Shown: positions 20,847-30,698, counted from the first letter of the stretch. The stretch is 61,718 nucleotides of DNA from Bacteroidales bacterium (GCA_029932855.1 JAOZPG010000012.1:2962-64679), one strand, 5' to 3'. Numbers and translations are program-made. The notes: generated from the sequence alone by a model not told the origin.

Positions 20847-22727
20847 TTAATTAGCCCTGAGCCTGTTAAACCATTTAAACAGGAAGAATGTTCCTATGAC
20901 TGCAACAGCCAATAGCAAGAAGCCCTGGCCGGGTTTCATATAAACAAAACTTCCTATTGCAAAAAGGCTGGAATAAATAACAATGATCCCTATAAAAACC
21001 AGCAGTATCTGTATGGGCATCTCCCAGGCCAGTCCTTTATCCTGCTCATCTACCGGGTCATTGTCTGCTCTTGCCTCTGATACTACTTTTTTCCAGCCTG
21101 GTCCTCCGGGACGGGTGAGGCGGTAAAAATTGCGAAGTATCTTATTTGATTCAGGCTGGGTAAGAAATGTAACAAGCAGCCAGATAATGCTTGTTACTAC
21201 TGTTGCAAGGATAAGTTTAATTGGAAAAACTGTGCCTGACAATGCTTTCTCGCCCATTTCGGCAAAATTATCCGGAAGAGGATAGATGCCGGAAAACATT
21301 TCTGCCAGGGCAAGGTCCTTAATAACAAATACAAGAACTATGGCATTAATGGTTGCTATCAGCATAGCGGATATTTCACTCCATGCATTTATTCTCCACC
21401 AGAACCACCTAAGGAGGTATATAAGGCCTGAACCGGCCCCGCTAAGAAGCAGTATATTAAAAGCCTGGGTTGCATCCTCAAGAAACAGGAGGGCCAGCAA
21501 ACCCGCAAGAACCATGAGAAAGACCGTAGATATTCTTCCAATTGTAACCAGCTCTTTTTGAGAAGCTGAGGGACGTACAAAACGACTGTAAAAATCATTT
21601 ACAATGTATGAAGATCCCCAGTTGAGGTGGGTGCCGATAGTTGACATATAGGCCGCAATTATTGAAGCAACAACAAGTCCCAGCCATCCCGGGTTAAGCT
21701 TTGAAAGCATTACAGGGTATGCCACATCATCTTTCAGGTAGTCTGAAGTAATAGCCGGAAAATCTGCTTGTATTGAGGCAAGGTCAGGATAGATGACAAG
21801 TGATGCAAGTGCCACAATAATCCATGGCCATGGCCTTAATGCATAATGTGCGAAATTAAAAAGAAGAGTGGCTCCGATGGCATTTTTTTCATCTTTTGCA
21901 GCCAGCATGCGTTGGGCAATATAACCTCCGCCACCCGGTTCTGCCCCGGGATACCATACGGCCCACCATTGTACGGCGATTGGAATAATAAGCAGGGGGA
22001 CAAAAAATGTAGGATCGGAGAAATCGGGGAAGAATGACAGTTTTTCCTTAAGAAGAGGATTGGAAAGTAAACCGCTTAGTCCTCCAACCTCGGGTTGTCT
22101 TACAGCAACAACTGCGGCAAGCACTGCCCCGAACATAGCAATGCCATACTGAAAGAAGTCGGCCCATATTACTCCTTTAAGTCCTCCCAGTCCTGAATAT
22201 AATACCACAACAATAGAAGCCCCAACAACGGTTTGCCAGGGTTGAAGGTTTAGCATTACTGCACCTATCTTAATAGCTGCCAGGGTAACTGTACCCATTA
22301 TCAGGACATTAAAGAAAAGACCCAGGTAAACAGATCTGAATCCCCTCAGGAAAGCAGCTGCCTTCCCACCATATCTTTTTTCATAGAATTCCAGGTCGGT
22401 AAGTACATTAGACCTCCTCCAAAGCTTGGCATATATAAAAACCGTTACCATACCTGTGATCAGGAAGGCCCACCAGGCCCAGTTCTTGGCAACTCCGTTT
22501 TCACGAACCATTCCTGTTACCAGGTTTGGAGTATCTGCCGAAAAGGTGCAGGCTACCATGGAAACTCCTAAAAGCCACCATGGCATTCCTCTGCCGCCAA
22601 GAAAAAATTCTGATGTGTTTTTGCCTGCTGTCCTGGAAGCTACCCAGCCGATGCTAAGAACTATAATAAAGAAAACAGTTATTATTCCCCAGTCGAGGTT
22701 ATTAAGCACAATACTGGCAATGTTCAT
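20847..22727 (-). CDS. sodium:solute symporter (SSS family)
   Basis: Integral membrane transporter of 626 residues with about 13-14 helices. The N-terminus shows the SSS features GWVASRTAGKNTSEFFLGGRGMP, split over the first two helices, and an SADTPNLVTG sodium-site-like segment. It belongs to the large Bacteroidota branch usually paired with sugar enzymes. The substrate is unknown; co-transcription with the NahK-like kinase suggests a hexose or amino sugar. Confidence 0.9.
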   Translation of the reverse strand: MNIASIVLNNLDWGIITVFFIIVLSIGWVASRTAGKNTSEFFLGGRGMPWWLLGVSMVACTFSADTPNLVTGMVRENGVAKNWAWWAFLITGMVTVFIYAKLWRRSNVLTDLEFYEKRYGGKAAAFLRGFRSVYLGLFFNVLIMGTVTLAAIKIGAVMLNLQPWQTVVGASIVVVLYSGLGGLKGVIWADFFQYGIAMFGAVLAAVVAVRQPEVGGLSGLLSNPLLKEKLSFFPDFSDPTFFVPLLIIPIAVQWWAVWYPGAEPGGGGYIAQRMLAAKDEKNAIGATLLFNFAHYALRPWPWIIVALASLVIYPDLASIQADFPAITSDYLKDDVAYPVMLSKLNPGWLGLVVASIIAAYMSTIGTHLNWGSSYIVNDFYSRFVRPSASQKELVTIGRISTVFLMVLAGLLALLFLEDATQAFNILLLSGAGSGLIYLLRWFWWRINAWSEISAMLIATINAIVLVFVIKDLALAEMFSGIYPLPDNFAEMGEKALSGTVFPIKLILATVVTSIIWLLVTFLTQPESNKILRNFYRLTRPGGPGWKKVVSEARADNDPVDEQDKGLAWEMPIQILLVFIGIIVIYSSLFAIGSFVYMKPGQGFLLLAVAVIGTFFLFKWFNRLRAN

Positions 22728-22876
22728 TCTAAGTAAGGGTTTATTTAAAAGATAGGTTTAGCTTCAGCTGTTTTTTTATATGGAAGGTAAAACTAATTAT
22801 TATTTGAGTTATTGCAAAGCTTGTACAGATAACAAGTTTATTGTAAGTTTAAAAATGATATTTTAATATAATCAGG

Positions 22877-23470
22877 ATGCAGGACACCGGAAGGGATATG
22901 ACTAAGGTGCCGCCCGATGAGGCAGAGAAAAAATATGCCAAAGGAGGTGGGAAGGAAACATTATACAGGGTTACGATACGCAGCCAGATAAGACTGATAT
23001 CCATTATGGATAGTAAGGCTAACATAATTATTAGTATGAATGCCCTGCTGATTACCGGTGTGCTTACAGTATTAACAGGTTCGAAATTCTATTGGAAGCA
23101 GACTGCTCCGATGGATTTTGCAGACCACATCCCTTTTGTTGTGTTTCTGGTTTTTTTACTCGGAGCCATGGCTTATGCCATTCTGGCAACTCGTACTGAT
23201 TTGAATACCAAAAGATTTAATATCAGGAAAAGTCCCCTGCAATTTTCCCTTAATCATCATGAAAAAGCAGAGCTTACGGAATATCTCGATTATATGGATG
23301 AAGTTCTCTCATCCAATAGACTGATTTACGAGAGCCTTAACCTGGATATGTATTTCCTGAGTGAGATAGTTTCGAGGAAGTCAAGGTTCCTGAATATTTC
23401 TTATAGCCTTTTTCTTGCAGGAATTATGCTTGGAGTTATCCTGTTCCTGGTTTTTACATTATATTCTTAA
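22877..23470 (+). CDS. Pycsar-effector-like membrane protein (PycTM/DUF5706-like), orphan
   Basis: 197 residues. A basic N-terminal helix runs into ISIMDSKANIIISMNALL, the most recognisable segment of the DUF5706/PycTM family, whose first membrane helix it begins. Further helices lie at about 85-105 and 171-196, and between them a charged segment (EKAELTEYLDYMDEVLSSN) and the ESLNLDMYFLSEIV helix agree with the family layout. Known PycTM proteins are membrane-damaging effectors that respond to cCMP or cUMP from a partner cyclase. No cyclase and no HD domain are found here, so a defence role is not shown. Its stop overlaps the convergent gene by 4 bp. Confidence 0.75.
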   Translation: MQDTGRDMTKVPPDEAEKKYAKGGGKETLYRVTIRSQIRLISIMDSKANIIISMNALLITGVLTVLTGSKFYWKQTAPMDFADHIPFVVFLVFLLGAMAYAILATRTDLNTKRFNIRKSPLQFSLNHHEKAELTEYLDYMDEVLSSNRLIYESLNLDMYFLSEIVSRKSRFLNISYSLFLAGIMLGVILFLVFTLYS

Positions 23471-25284
23471 TTCCGAACACGGTGTGTTTTTATGATCTTC
23501 TTAAGAATTATTCCCTCGTTTGTATAAAGCCGTATGAAATACATGCCTTCTGCATATGAGCTAAGATCAATTGTGAATGTATTATCATTTACAACGAATC
23601 TGTCTATGGTTTTTCCTGTTAGCCCGTCCACACAGATATTATTAATTACCAGGTTTCCGCTATTAATGATTACCATGTCTTGTACAGGGTTGGGATATAT
23701 TACTATTTCACCTGCTATGTCAGTCATAGCTATGCCAACATAGGCATCCACCTGAACATCAAAGCTGCAATTTCCTGTATTGCCGCTATCATCGGTTGCA
23801 ATCCAGGTAATTGTTGTTGAACCAACCGGCAATGAAGCACCGGTCAGGGAGGCAGAGCTGTTATAGTCATTAATTATAGTAGTTTCACAATTATCTTGTA
23901 TAGATACAGGATCAAATTCAGTCCCGGCCACAGTATATTCAGTTTGTCCTTCCGATAATGATACCTGTTGGTTTCCTATACAACTAATTGTGGGGTCTGT
24001 GTTATCCAGAACAGTAATTGTGGATGTTAGGGTGACCTGGTTACCCATGGCATCAGAGAGAGTTACATCAATATCTCTTGCTCCCACACTGGAGCAGTTG
24101 AAACTATATTGACTAAGTGAAGTATCGGCTACCTCACAATTATCTGTGGCACTGATAACCACATCACTGACTGTGATGTTTACATTTCCAGAGGAATCAA
24201 GTTCTGCAGTAAAGTCCTGAACTGTAAGATCCGGATTTGTGTTGTCTTCATGGGAACAACAATATTCAGTGTGCTGATACCCCTGCCAGGCCAGGAAGGG
24301 ATAGGCTCCATTCTCTGAAGAATTCATTCCCCAAATATCATCAGTTCCGTTTATGGTTTCATCAATGAAGTCCCATGTGGAATCAACATATGTACAGAGC
24401 AACTGCATTTCAGCAGTTGTTATTCCCGAGCCACCGGCACTGGTGCCAAGTCCTGATACCAATGTATCCCAGAATGAGTTGCATATTGTCATGGACCATT
24501 GACTGCCAACCAGACCTCCGACATCATTATTACCACCGGGAACTCCGGTACTGTAACAATTTAAAACTGAGGAAGATGAGAAGGATCGTCCAACAAGCCC
24601 GCCAACATGTCCGCTTCCATTTGAAGATCCGGTACTATAACTATTGCTTATTACCGACTGATTACTAATCCCAACCAGTCCTCCAACATATTCCATTCCT
24701 CCTGATGCACTGGCTGTACTGTAACATTTCTCTATTGTACAGGAAAGTGCCTGTTCTCCGACAAGTCCCCCAACATAATATAGTGCACCGCTTACATTTC
24801 CTGTACTGTAACAGTTAGTGATACTGGAACCTTCCCTGCTGACGCCAGTAAGCCCCCCTATATTACTTCTTCCTGATATATTAACATTTGTTACTCCAAG
24901 GCTGTCAGTGACTGATCCTACAGTGTATCCAAACAAGCCAAGAAAACAGAAGTCTACCCTGTTTATGTATAATCCGTCAATTATATGCCTTTTGCCATTA
25001 TATGATCCCGAGAAGCAGTCCTGCCAGCTAATCCCGATAGGTGAGAAACCATTCCCGCTGTCCCAGCCTGAAGTGGCAGATGCATCAATATCTGCAGTCT
25101 GTATGTAATGCTTATCCCATTCCTCAATATTCTGGCTGAGCCAGAACAAATTGTTAAGCGTAGCTATCTGGTATGGATTCCCGCTTGTACCATCACCTGA
25201 TGCAGGAGGATCTGCAGTTTGTGACTTACTTGTAAATACAATAGTTAACATTACCAGTGCTGTAACAAGTATTCCTTTTTTCAT
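23467..25284 (-). CDS. secreted GLUG-repeat/HYR protein with type IX secretion signal
   Basis: 605 residues. Signal peptide at 1-21. Residues about 130-275 hold at least four GLUG-type repeats (each with a GGLVG core and NCYSTG). Two HYR-like immunoglobulin modules follow (about 345-520; for example PTISCIGNQQVSL). The last 80 residues form a Por-secretion sorting domain (IVIYPNPVQD, then GMYFIRLYTNEG and a basic end). It is therefore likely exported through the outer membrane and anchored or released at the surface. Adhesion or matrix function is plausible but not shown. Confidence 0.88.
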   Translation of the reverse strand: MKKGILVTALVMLTIVFTSKSQTADPPASGDGTSGNPYQIATLNNLFWLSQNIEEWDKHYIQTADIDASATSGWDSGNGFSPIGISWQDCFSGSYNGKRHIIDGLYINRVDFCFLGLFGYTVGSVTDSLGVTNVNISGRSNIGGLTGVSREGSSITNCYSTGNVSGALYYVGGLVGEQALSCTIEKCYSTASASGGMEYVGGLVGISNQSVISNSYSTGSSNGSGHVGGLVGRSFSSSSVLNCYSTGVPGGNNDVGGLVGSQWSMTICNSFWDTLVSGLGTSAGGSGITTAEMQLLCTYVDSTWDFIDETINGTDDIWGMNSSENGAYPFLAWQGYQHTEYCCSHEDNTNPDLTVQDFTAELDSSGNVNITVSDVVISATDNCEVADTSLSQYSFNCSSVGARDIDVTLSDAMGNQVTLTSTITVLDNTDPTISCIGNQQVSLSEGQTEYTVAGTEFDPVSIQDNCETTIINDYNSSASLTGASLPVGSTTITWIATDDSGNTGNCSFDVQVDAYVGIAMTDIAGEIVIYPNPVQDMVIINSGNLVINNICVDGLTGKTIDRFVVNDNTFTIDLSSYAEGMYFIRLYTNEGIILKKIIKTHRVRN

Positions 25285-25383
25285 TGATCTTCTTTTAAAA
25301 GTTTAGCCTTACAGAAATATTCATGAAAATATATAATATTTAAGTAGAAATCCAAACAATAGAATGTGTTTGAAAACAGATAG

Positions 25384-25998
25384 TTATTTTGAATTTCCAG
25401 CGGCGGCTTTTCGTGATTCTCCTCCGAGATAACCTCCGTGATGTCTCATGGCATAGTCATGAGCAGTAAAATTAATTCTTTTCATCATACAGGCTACCAG
25501 TGCATCGCCTATCACTGTCATTACTGTTGTGGAAGTGGTGGGCGTAAGTCCCAGGGGACATACTTCTTTAGGGTTTCCTGTATCTATCACCACATTGGCT
25601 GATTCTGCCAGTGGGCTCCCGGGTTTGCCGGTAAGCACTATAAGAGGAATCTTTGGAAACATATTCCTTGCAAGACCTGTAAGCTCAATTATTTCGCGTG
25701 TTTTTCCGGAATTTGATATCAGGAACAATATATCATTTTTCTGCAGAATGCCCAGATCGCCATGCTGGGCATCACTTGGATGCAGGTATATAGAAGGTGT
25801 TCCCGTAGAACTGAAGGTTGTAGCTATATTAATTGCTATCTGTCCGGCTTTTCCCATTCCGCTTGTTACAACTTTCCCGCAGTTTGAATGTACCTGCTTG
25901 TATATCAGGTCGAGGGCCTTAGTGTAGGATTCATTTACCGGAATGTTTTTAATTGCCTTTGCTTCATCTTTAAATATTTGTCTAAGCAGTTCTGACAT
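25384..25998 (-). CDS. kdsD: arabinose-5-phosphate isomerase, SIS domain only
   Basis: 204 residues, a single SIS domain without the tandem CBS domains of E. coli KdsD. It converts ribulose 5-phosphate to arabinose 5-phosphate for Kdo synthesis. All four catalytic residues of KdsD are matched by alignment: Lys50 (GMGKAG), Glu102 (SGKTREI), Glu145 (PKEVCPLG) and His186 (AMRHHGG). CBS-less KdsD enzymes are known in Bacteroides. It is divergent from the ROK kinase gene, which might instead hint at a role in amino-sugar use. Confidence 0.82.
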   Translation of the reverse strand: MSELLRQIFKDEAKAIKNIPVNESYTKALDLIYKQVHSNCGKVVTSGMGKAGQIAINIATTFSSTGTPSIYLHPSDAQHGDLGILQKNDILFLISNSGKTREIIELTGLARNMFPKIPLIVLTGKPGSPLAESANVVIDTGNPKEVCPLGLTPTTSTTVMTVIGDALVACMMKRINFTAHDYAMRHHGGYLGGESRKAAAGNSK

Positions 25999-26093
25999 AA
26001 TAAGTTGTTTGATGTATTTTTTTCATGAACCTGATAAAAATAACTATTTAATATGATTTAATTTCATTTTCTATAGTATTGGAGCATTTTTTC

Positions 26094-26101
26094 TAATTTT
26101 G
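26094..26101 (+). promoter_or_regulatory. Bacteroidota-type -7 element before the ROK kinase
   Basis: TAATTTTG matches the TAnnTTTG consensus and lies 20 bp before the ATG at 26121. A good -33 TTTG at the usual distance is not seen, so support is limited to this element and its position in the divergent kdsD/ROK gap. Confidence 0.35.
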
Positions 26102-26120
26102 CCATATTGATTTTACTAAT

Positions 26121-27248
26121 ATGACCATAGAACGGGACAAACGGGTAGTATTAACACTTGATGCAGGAGGCACGAATTTTGTTTTTTCTGCAATAAAGGG
26201 GGCTGAGGAGATTATTGACCCGCTAAGACTGCCTTCAAACGGTCATGACCTGGACCTTTGTCTTAAAACAATAATAGATGGTTTTAAAAGTGTAAAGGAC
26301 AGGATTAGTGATGATGTTGTAGCACTTAGTTTTGCTTTTCCGGGGCCTGCTGATTATCCAGGGGGGATAATAGGTGATTTGAATAACCTGCCGGCTTTTC
26401 GTGGGGGTGTAGCTCTGGGACCCATGCTTGAAGAAATATTCCGCCTGCCTGTATTTATTAATAATGACGGCAATTTGTTCGTTTACGGAGAGGCTATTGC
26501 CGGTTTGTTGCCTTTTATTAATAATAAGCTTAAGGAGAATGGCAGTGCCAAGCGATTTTTAAACCTGGCCGGCTTTACACTGGGTACCGGGTTTGGAGGG
26601 GGGATTGTTATTGACGGGAAACTTCTTATTGGAGATAACTCTCTGGGTGGGGAGGCATGGCTGCTTCGTGACATGAGGAACTCACTTACAAATATTGAGG
26701 AGAGCATAAGCATAAGGGCTATAAAAAACAGTTATGCTCTTAAGGCAGGAATTGATTTAAATCAAGTTCCCGGGACCAGGGAAATACAACAAATAGCTAT
26801 TGGAAAGGCAGATGGTAATACTGAAGCAGCCAGGAGCGTTTTCAGGGATATGGGTAAAGCTCTTGGAGAGGCTATGTCAGTACTTTCAACCCTGGTTGAC
26901 GGACTGGTGGTATTGGGAGGCGGTATCTCAGGTGCCTGGCCATTATTTCTCGATGAGGCCATACTTCATATGAGGGGCTCGTTTGAGACCCCTGAAGGAG
27001 AATCATTCGGACGTCTAACAACAAGGGTATTTAACCTTGAAGATAAACAGGATCTTATGGAGTTTATTCAGGGAGATACGAGGACAATAAGGATACCGGG
27101 TTCCGGCAGGGATATGAGCTATGATACCATGGCAAGAACAGGAGTAGGAATAAGCAGGCTTGGTACAAGCAGGGCTGTTGCCATAGGAGCATATACATTT
27201 GCATTGAATATGCTGGATAATGGTATAGTAACAAAAACTGATATATAA
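26121..27248 (+). CDS. ROK-family sugar kinase
   Basis: 375 residues, actin-like ATPase fold. The phosphate loop is LTLDAGGTNFVFS, the catalytic aspartate lies in FINNDGNLFVYGE, and GTGFGGGIVIDGKL is the second nucleotide loop. The zinc-binding CxCGxxGC motif of many ROK proteins is missing, and there is no N-terminal DNA-binding domain, so it is an enzyme rather than a repressor. It is followed after 18 bp by the glucosamine-6-phosphate deaminase fusion, so glucose, N-acetylglucosamine or glucosamine is a likely substrate. Confidence 0.88.
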   Translation: MTIERDKRVVLTLDAGGTNFVFSAIKGAEEIIDPLRLPSNGHDLDLCLKTIIDGFKSVKDRISDDVVALSFAFPGPADYPGGIIGDLNNLPAFRGGVALGPMLEEIFRLPVFINNDGNLFVYGEAIAGLLPFINNKLKENGSAKRFLNLAGFTLGTGFGGGIVIDGKLLIGDNSLGGEAWLLRDMRNSLTNIEESISIRAIKNSYALKAGIDLNQVPGTREIQQIAIGKADGNTEAARSVFRDMGKALGEAMSVLSTLVDGLVVLGGGISGAWPLFLDEAILHMRGSFETPEGESFGRLTTRVFNLEDKQDLMEFIQGDTRTIRIPGSGRDMSYDTMARTGVGISRLGTSRAVAIGAYTFALNMLDNGIVTKTDI

Positions 27249-27266
27249 TTGAAAAATCACAATACA

Positions 27267-29201
27267 ATGGAATTGAATTATACAATAGATGAAAACCTTG
27301 AGAGGTATGAAAACTTACCTCTTAGCATATTTAAACAGGCTGATGAAGCATCACGGGTAGTTGCAGAAGAGATTGCCGGGCTTATTAAGGCTCGAGAGAA
27401 GGAGAAAAAACACTGCGTACTTGGTTTCCCAACAGGTTCAACACCGGTGGCTCTATATAAGGAACTGGTGAGGATGCATAAGGAAGACGGGTTGAGCTTT
27501 AATAATGTTATAACTTTCAATACAGATGAATATTATCCTATTCATTCCGGTAACCTTCAGAGTTATGCCAGGTTTATGAGAGAGTACCTCTTTGATCATG
27601 TTGATATTAAAGAAGAAAATATAAACATACCTGACGGGATGCTTCCCATGGAAGAGGTGGGGAACTATTGTAAATATTATGAAGATAAGATAAAAGAACT
27701 GGGGGGGATAGACCTGCAAATATTAGGGATAGGAGGTACCGGTCATATAGGCTTCAATGAACCGGGGTCATACAGGGGCTCTGTTACCCGATTAATAACA
27801 CTTGACACATTGACAAGGGCCGGAGCCGCAAGTGATTTTTTTGGAGCCGAGAATGTTCCTGCAAAGGCTATAACTGTTGGGATTAGCACCATACTGTCTG
27901 CGAAAAAGATTATCCTGATGGCCTGGGGTGAAGGGAAGGCAAAAGTGCTAAAGGAAGCAGTTGAGGGAGAAGTCAGCGAGATGATCCCGGCAAGCTTTAT
28001 ACAGGAGCATCCGCAGGCACTGGTTGTGATTGATGAAGCAGCAGCAGCGGAGCTTACAAGAATAAAAACACCATGGCTGGTTGGCGAATGTACGTGGGAT
28101 GAGAAACTCATAAGAAAAGCTGTGGTATGGCTGTGCAAGAAGATTGATAAACCCATACTTAAGCTTACAAACCGTGATTATAATGATAATGGTTTAAGTG
28201 AACTGGCTGCAGAATACGGAACGGCATACCAGATAAATATCAAGGTGTTCAATGACCTGCAGCATACTATTACAGGCTGGCCGGCCGGAAAACCCAATGC
28301 TGATGATAGTGACCGTCCTGAGCGTGCCAAACCATTTCCTAAAAAGACAATAATCTTCAGTCCCCATCCGGATGATGATGTAATATCTATGGGCGGGACA
28401 TTTATCAGGCTGGTTGATAATGGGAATGATGTGCATGTTGCTTACCAGACCTCGGGAAATATTGCAGTTTTTGATGAAGATGTACTAAGGTTTGCTGATT
28501 TTGCCGTTGATTACCATGATTCTTTTCAAATGGGTGGGATGGAATTTAAAGAGCTATATAACAGGGTGCAGGATTCTATAAATAATAAGGTGGCCGGTGA
28601 TGTTGACTCTGAGGAAGTCAAACAGATGAAGGCACTGATTAGGATGGGAGAGGCCAAGGCAGCCTGCAGGTATGTGGGTGTACCCGACGAAAATGTACAT
28701 TTTTTAAATCTTCCTTTTTATGAAACAGGGACTGTAAAGAAAAAACCTGTGGGAGATGACGATGTTGACATAATTGTTAAGTTGCTCAGGGAAGTAAAAC
28801 CTCATCAGATATTTGCTGCGGGAGACCTGTCAGATCCTCATGGGACTCACAGGGTTTGCCTTGAGGCCATTTTTATGGCTCTTGATGTTGTTAAGGATGA
28901 TAAATGGACAAAAGACTGCTATATATGGTTATACAGAGGGGCCTGGCAGGAATGGGGACTTTCAGAAGTTGAGATGGCAATACCTTTGAGTCCCGATGAG
29001 GTTACCCGTAAAAGAAAAGCTATTTTCAAACACCAGTCGCAAAAAGACTCTGCCCTTTTCCCCGGAAGTGATGCAAGGGAATTCTGGCAACGTGCCGAAG
29101 ACAGGAACCATGCGACTGCTGTGTTATATGATAAGCTTGGAATGGCCGAGTATCAGGCCTTTGAAGCTTTTGTGAGGTGGATACCCGAAAGTTGGAAATA
29201 G
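27267..29201 (+). CDS. nagB: glucosamine-6-phosphate deaminase fused to a PIG-L/LmbE deacetylase domain
   Basis: About 644 residues, over twice the length of plain NagB. The N-terminal half is NagB-like (GFPTGSTPVALYKEL, FNTDEYYPI, GIGGTGHIGFNEPGS) and would convert glucosamine 6-phosphate to fructose 6-phosphate and ammonia. The C-terminal half, from IIFSPHPDDDVISMGG on, is a PIG-L-type zinc deacetylase with the HPDDD metal motif and a second site in SDPHGTHRVC. The fusion would suit N-acetylglucosamine 6-phosphate use, but activity of the second domain is not shown. The ATG at 27267 is preferred to a TTG at 27249. Confidence 0.93.
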   Translation: MELNYTIDENLERYENLPLSIFKQADEASRVVAEEIAGLIKAREKEKKHCVLGFPTGSTPVALYKELVRMHKEDGLSFNNVITFNTDEYYPIHSGNLQSYARFMREYLFDHVDIKEENINIPDGMLPMEEVGNYCKYYEDKIKELGGIDLQILGIGGTGHIGFNEPGSYRGSVTRLITLDTLTRAGAASDFFGAENVPAKAITVGISTILSAKKIILMAWGEGKAKVLKEAVEGEVSEMIPASFIQEHPQALVVIDEAAAAELTRIKTPWLVGECTWDEKLIRKAVVWLCKKIDKPILKLTNRDYNDNGLSELAAEYGTAYQINIKVFNDLQHTITGWPAGKPNADDSDRPERAKPFPKKTIIFSPHPDDDVISMGGTFIRLVDNGNDVHVAYQTSGNIAVFDEDVLRFADFAVDYHDSFQMGGMEFKELYNRVQDSINNKVAGDVDSEEVKQMKALIRMGEAKAACRYVGVPDENVHFLNLPFYETGTVKKKPVGDDDVDIIVKLLREVKPHQIFAAGDLSDPHGTHRVCLEAIFMALDVVKDDKWTKDCYIWLYRGAWQEWGLSEVEMAIPLSPDEVTRKRKAIFKHQSQKDSALFPGSDAREFWQRAEDRNHATAVLYDKLGMAEYQAFEAFVRWIPESWK

Positions 29202-29304
29202 AACTTTTATGTCAGATGGCCGGCAAACGCAATTATGTCTGATTATTATCATTTTATTAATGGCATGATTGTAATACTTTTAATTATTACTAAATACTGA
29301 TTTT

Positions 29305-30390
29305 ATGAAAACAATTAGCTTTTTCCTTGTGTTTGCATTTTCATTAATCTTCATTTCCTGTAATAAAGATGATGATAATAATAATAATCCGGCTGGTAAT
29401 GTTGTGGTAATTACTGATGACATTACTGAGCCGACAACATGGGAGGATGGTAAGGTTTATCTTATTAAGGCATGGGATTTTTATGTAGAAAATACTCTTA
29501 CAATAGAGGCGGGTGCTATTATTAAGTTCCATCCTTCAGACGGGCCGTATCTTATACTGTCTGGAAGTGGGACTATCATTGCAAATGGCACATCGGCAAA
29601 GCCAATTATTTTTACTTCATATAAAGATGACAGCCGGGGAGGAGATACTAATGGCGATGGCGATGCTACTAGTCCTGCTTCTAAAGACTGGGATGGTATC
29701 AGTACCAATGGGATGAATGGATCAGTTTTTAAATATTGCGAGTTTTATTATGGAGGCGGAGGCAGTTATGCAATTACCCTTGCCATAGAATCCGGATCTG
29801 TGGCCAGTGTTGAGAACTGTACCTTTGCACATAATGCAGGTGATGATGCCAGTGGATGGTATGGTGCACTTGATTTTTCAACAGCCGGTAAAGGAAGCAT
29901 AGTTAAGGGCAATATTTTTTATGATAACATAAGGCCGCTTTCAGTGATGGCAGATATGAATATTCCTGATGATCAGGTATTTCATGACCCTGATAATCCA
30001 TCGGTTACAAATAAGTATAATGGCATTTTCGTTGAAACCATAGATGAGATCACAGACGCAAATGTTAACTGGCAGGAAACGGAGGTTGCTTTGGTTATAG
30101 ATGATAATGACTGGCATATTAGTTCGGGGGCATCCCTGCATCTGGGTAATAATGTGGTTTTAAAATTCAGAACGGGAAGTTACCTTCTTCTTGATGAAGG
30201 CTCTTCTTCGCTGATAAATTATAATGGTTCAGGAGTTTACTTTACCTCGTATAAGGATGACTCAAAAAAGGGAGATAGCAATGGTGACGGTGCGGCCACA
30301 TCTCCTGTTAATGGGGATTGGGGTGGTGTTTATGATAATTTTGCAGGCATTTACCTGTCGTGGTCTAATATACTCTATGCACTTAATTAA
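29305..30390 (+). CDS. surface lipoprotein with two beta-helix-like repeats
   Basis: 361 residues. The lipobox LIFISC gives lipidation at Cys19, followed by an Asp/Asn-rich linker (DDDNNNNP) typical of Bacteroidota surface lipoproteins. The rest is a two-fold internal duplication: a TIEAGAIIKF-type segment leading to FTSYKDDSRGGDTNGDG, and again LHLGNNVVLKF leading to FTSYKDDSKKGDSNGDG. Each copy has an EF-hand-like DxNGDG calcium loop. The fold is likely a right-handed beta-helix. The function is unknown. Confidence 0.82.
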   Translation: MKTISFFLVFAFSLIFISCNKDDDNNNNPAGNVVVITDDITEPTTWEDGKVYLIKAWDFYVENTLTIEAGAIIKFHPSDGPYLILSGSGTIIANGTSAKPIIFTSYKDDSRGGDTNGDGDATSPASKDWDGISTNGMNGSVFKYCEFYYGGGGSYAITLAIESGSVASVENCTFAHNAGDDASGWYGALDFSTAGKGSIVKGNIFYDNIRPLSVMADMNIPDDQVFHDPDNPSVTNKYNGIFVETIDEITDANVNWQETEVALVIDDNDWHISSGASLHLGNNVVLKFRTGSYLLLDEGSSSLINYNGSGVYFTSYKDDSKKGDSNGDGAATSPVNGDWGGVYDNFAGIYLSWSNILYALN

Positions 30391-30541
30391 TAATACAGGC
30401 AGACATTCTGTTTTTGTCCGCTCTGTCCTGACAGGCCATCGTACGGAAAAAGAAAGGAGGAATTACTTCGTGATTCCATTGGTCCGACTATTAATAGAAA
30501 ACAGCAATTGCTTTGCAATTGACAATCCATCGCTCACAAAT

Positions 30542-30560
30542 AAAAAAGAGCAAGCTCTTT
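30542..30560 (-). terminator. rho-independent terminator, copy 1
   Basis: Stem AAAGAGC/GCTCTTT with a 2-base loop; on the minus strand it is followed by a run of T. This is the second of two identical terminators met by transcription leaving tRNA-Arg. Confidence 0.65.
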
Positions 30561-30698
30561 ATATATTTGCTTGTTCTGTCTGTCCTGACAGGCCATCGTA
30601 CGGAAAAAGAAAGGAGGAATTACTTCGTGATTCCATTGGTCCGACTATTAATAGAAAACAGCAATTGCTTTGCAATTGACAATCCATCGCTCACAAAT

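Noticed and set aside
22877-25284. A complete Pycsar-type defence operon
   Set aside because: No cyclase is encoded nearby and the overlapping neighbour is a secreted GLUG/HYR protein on the opposite strand.
26121-27248. ROK-family transcriptional repressor
   Set aside because: No N-terminal helix-turn-helix; the protein starts directly with the ATP-binding strand, so it is a kinase.
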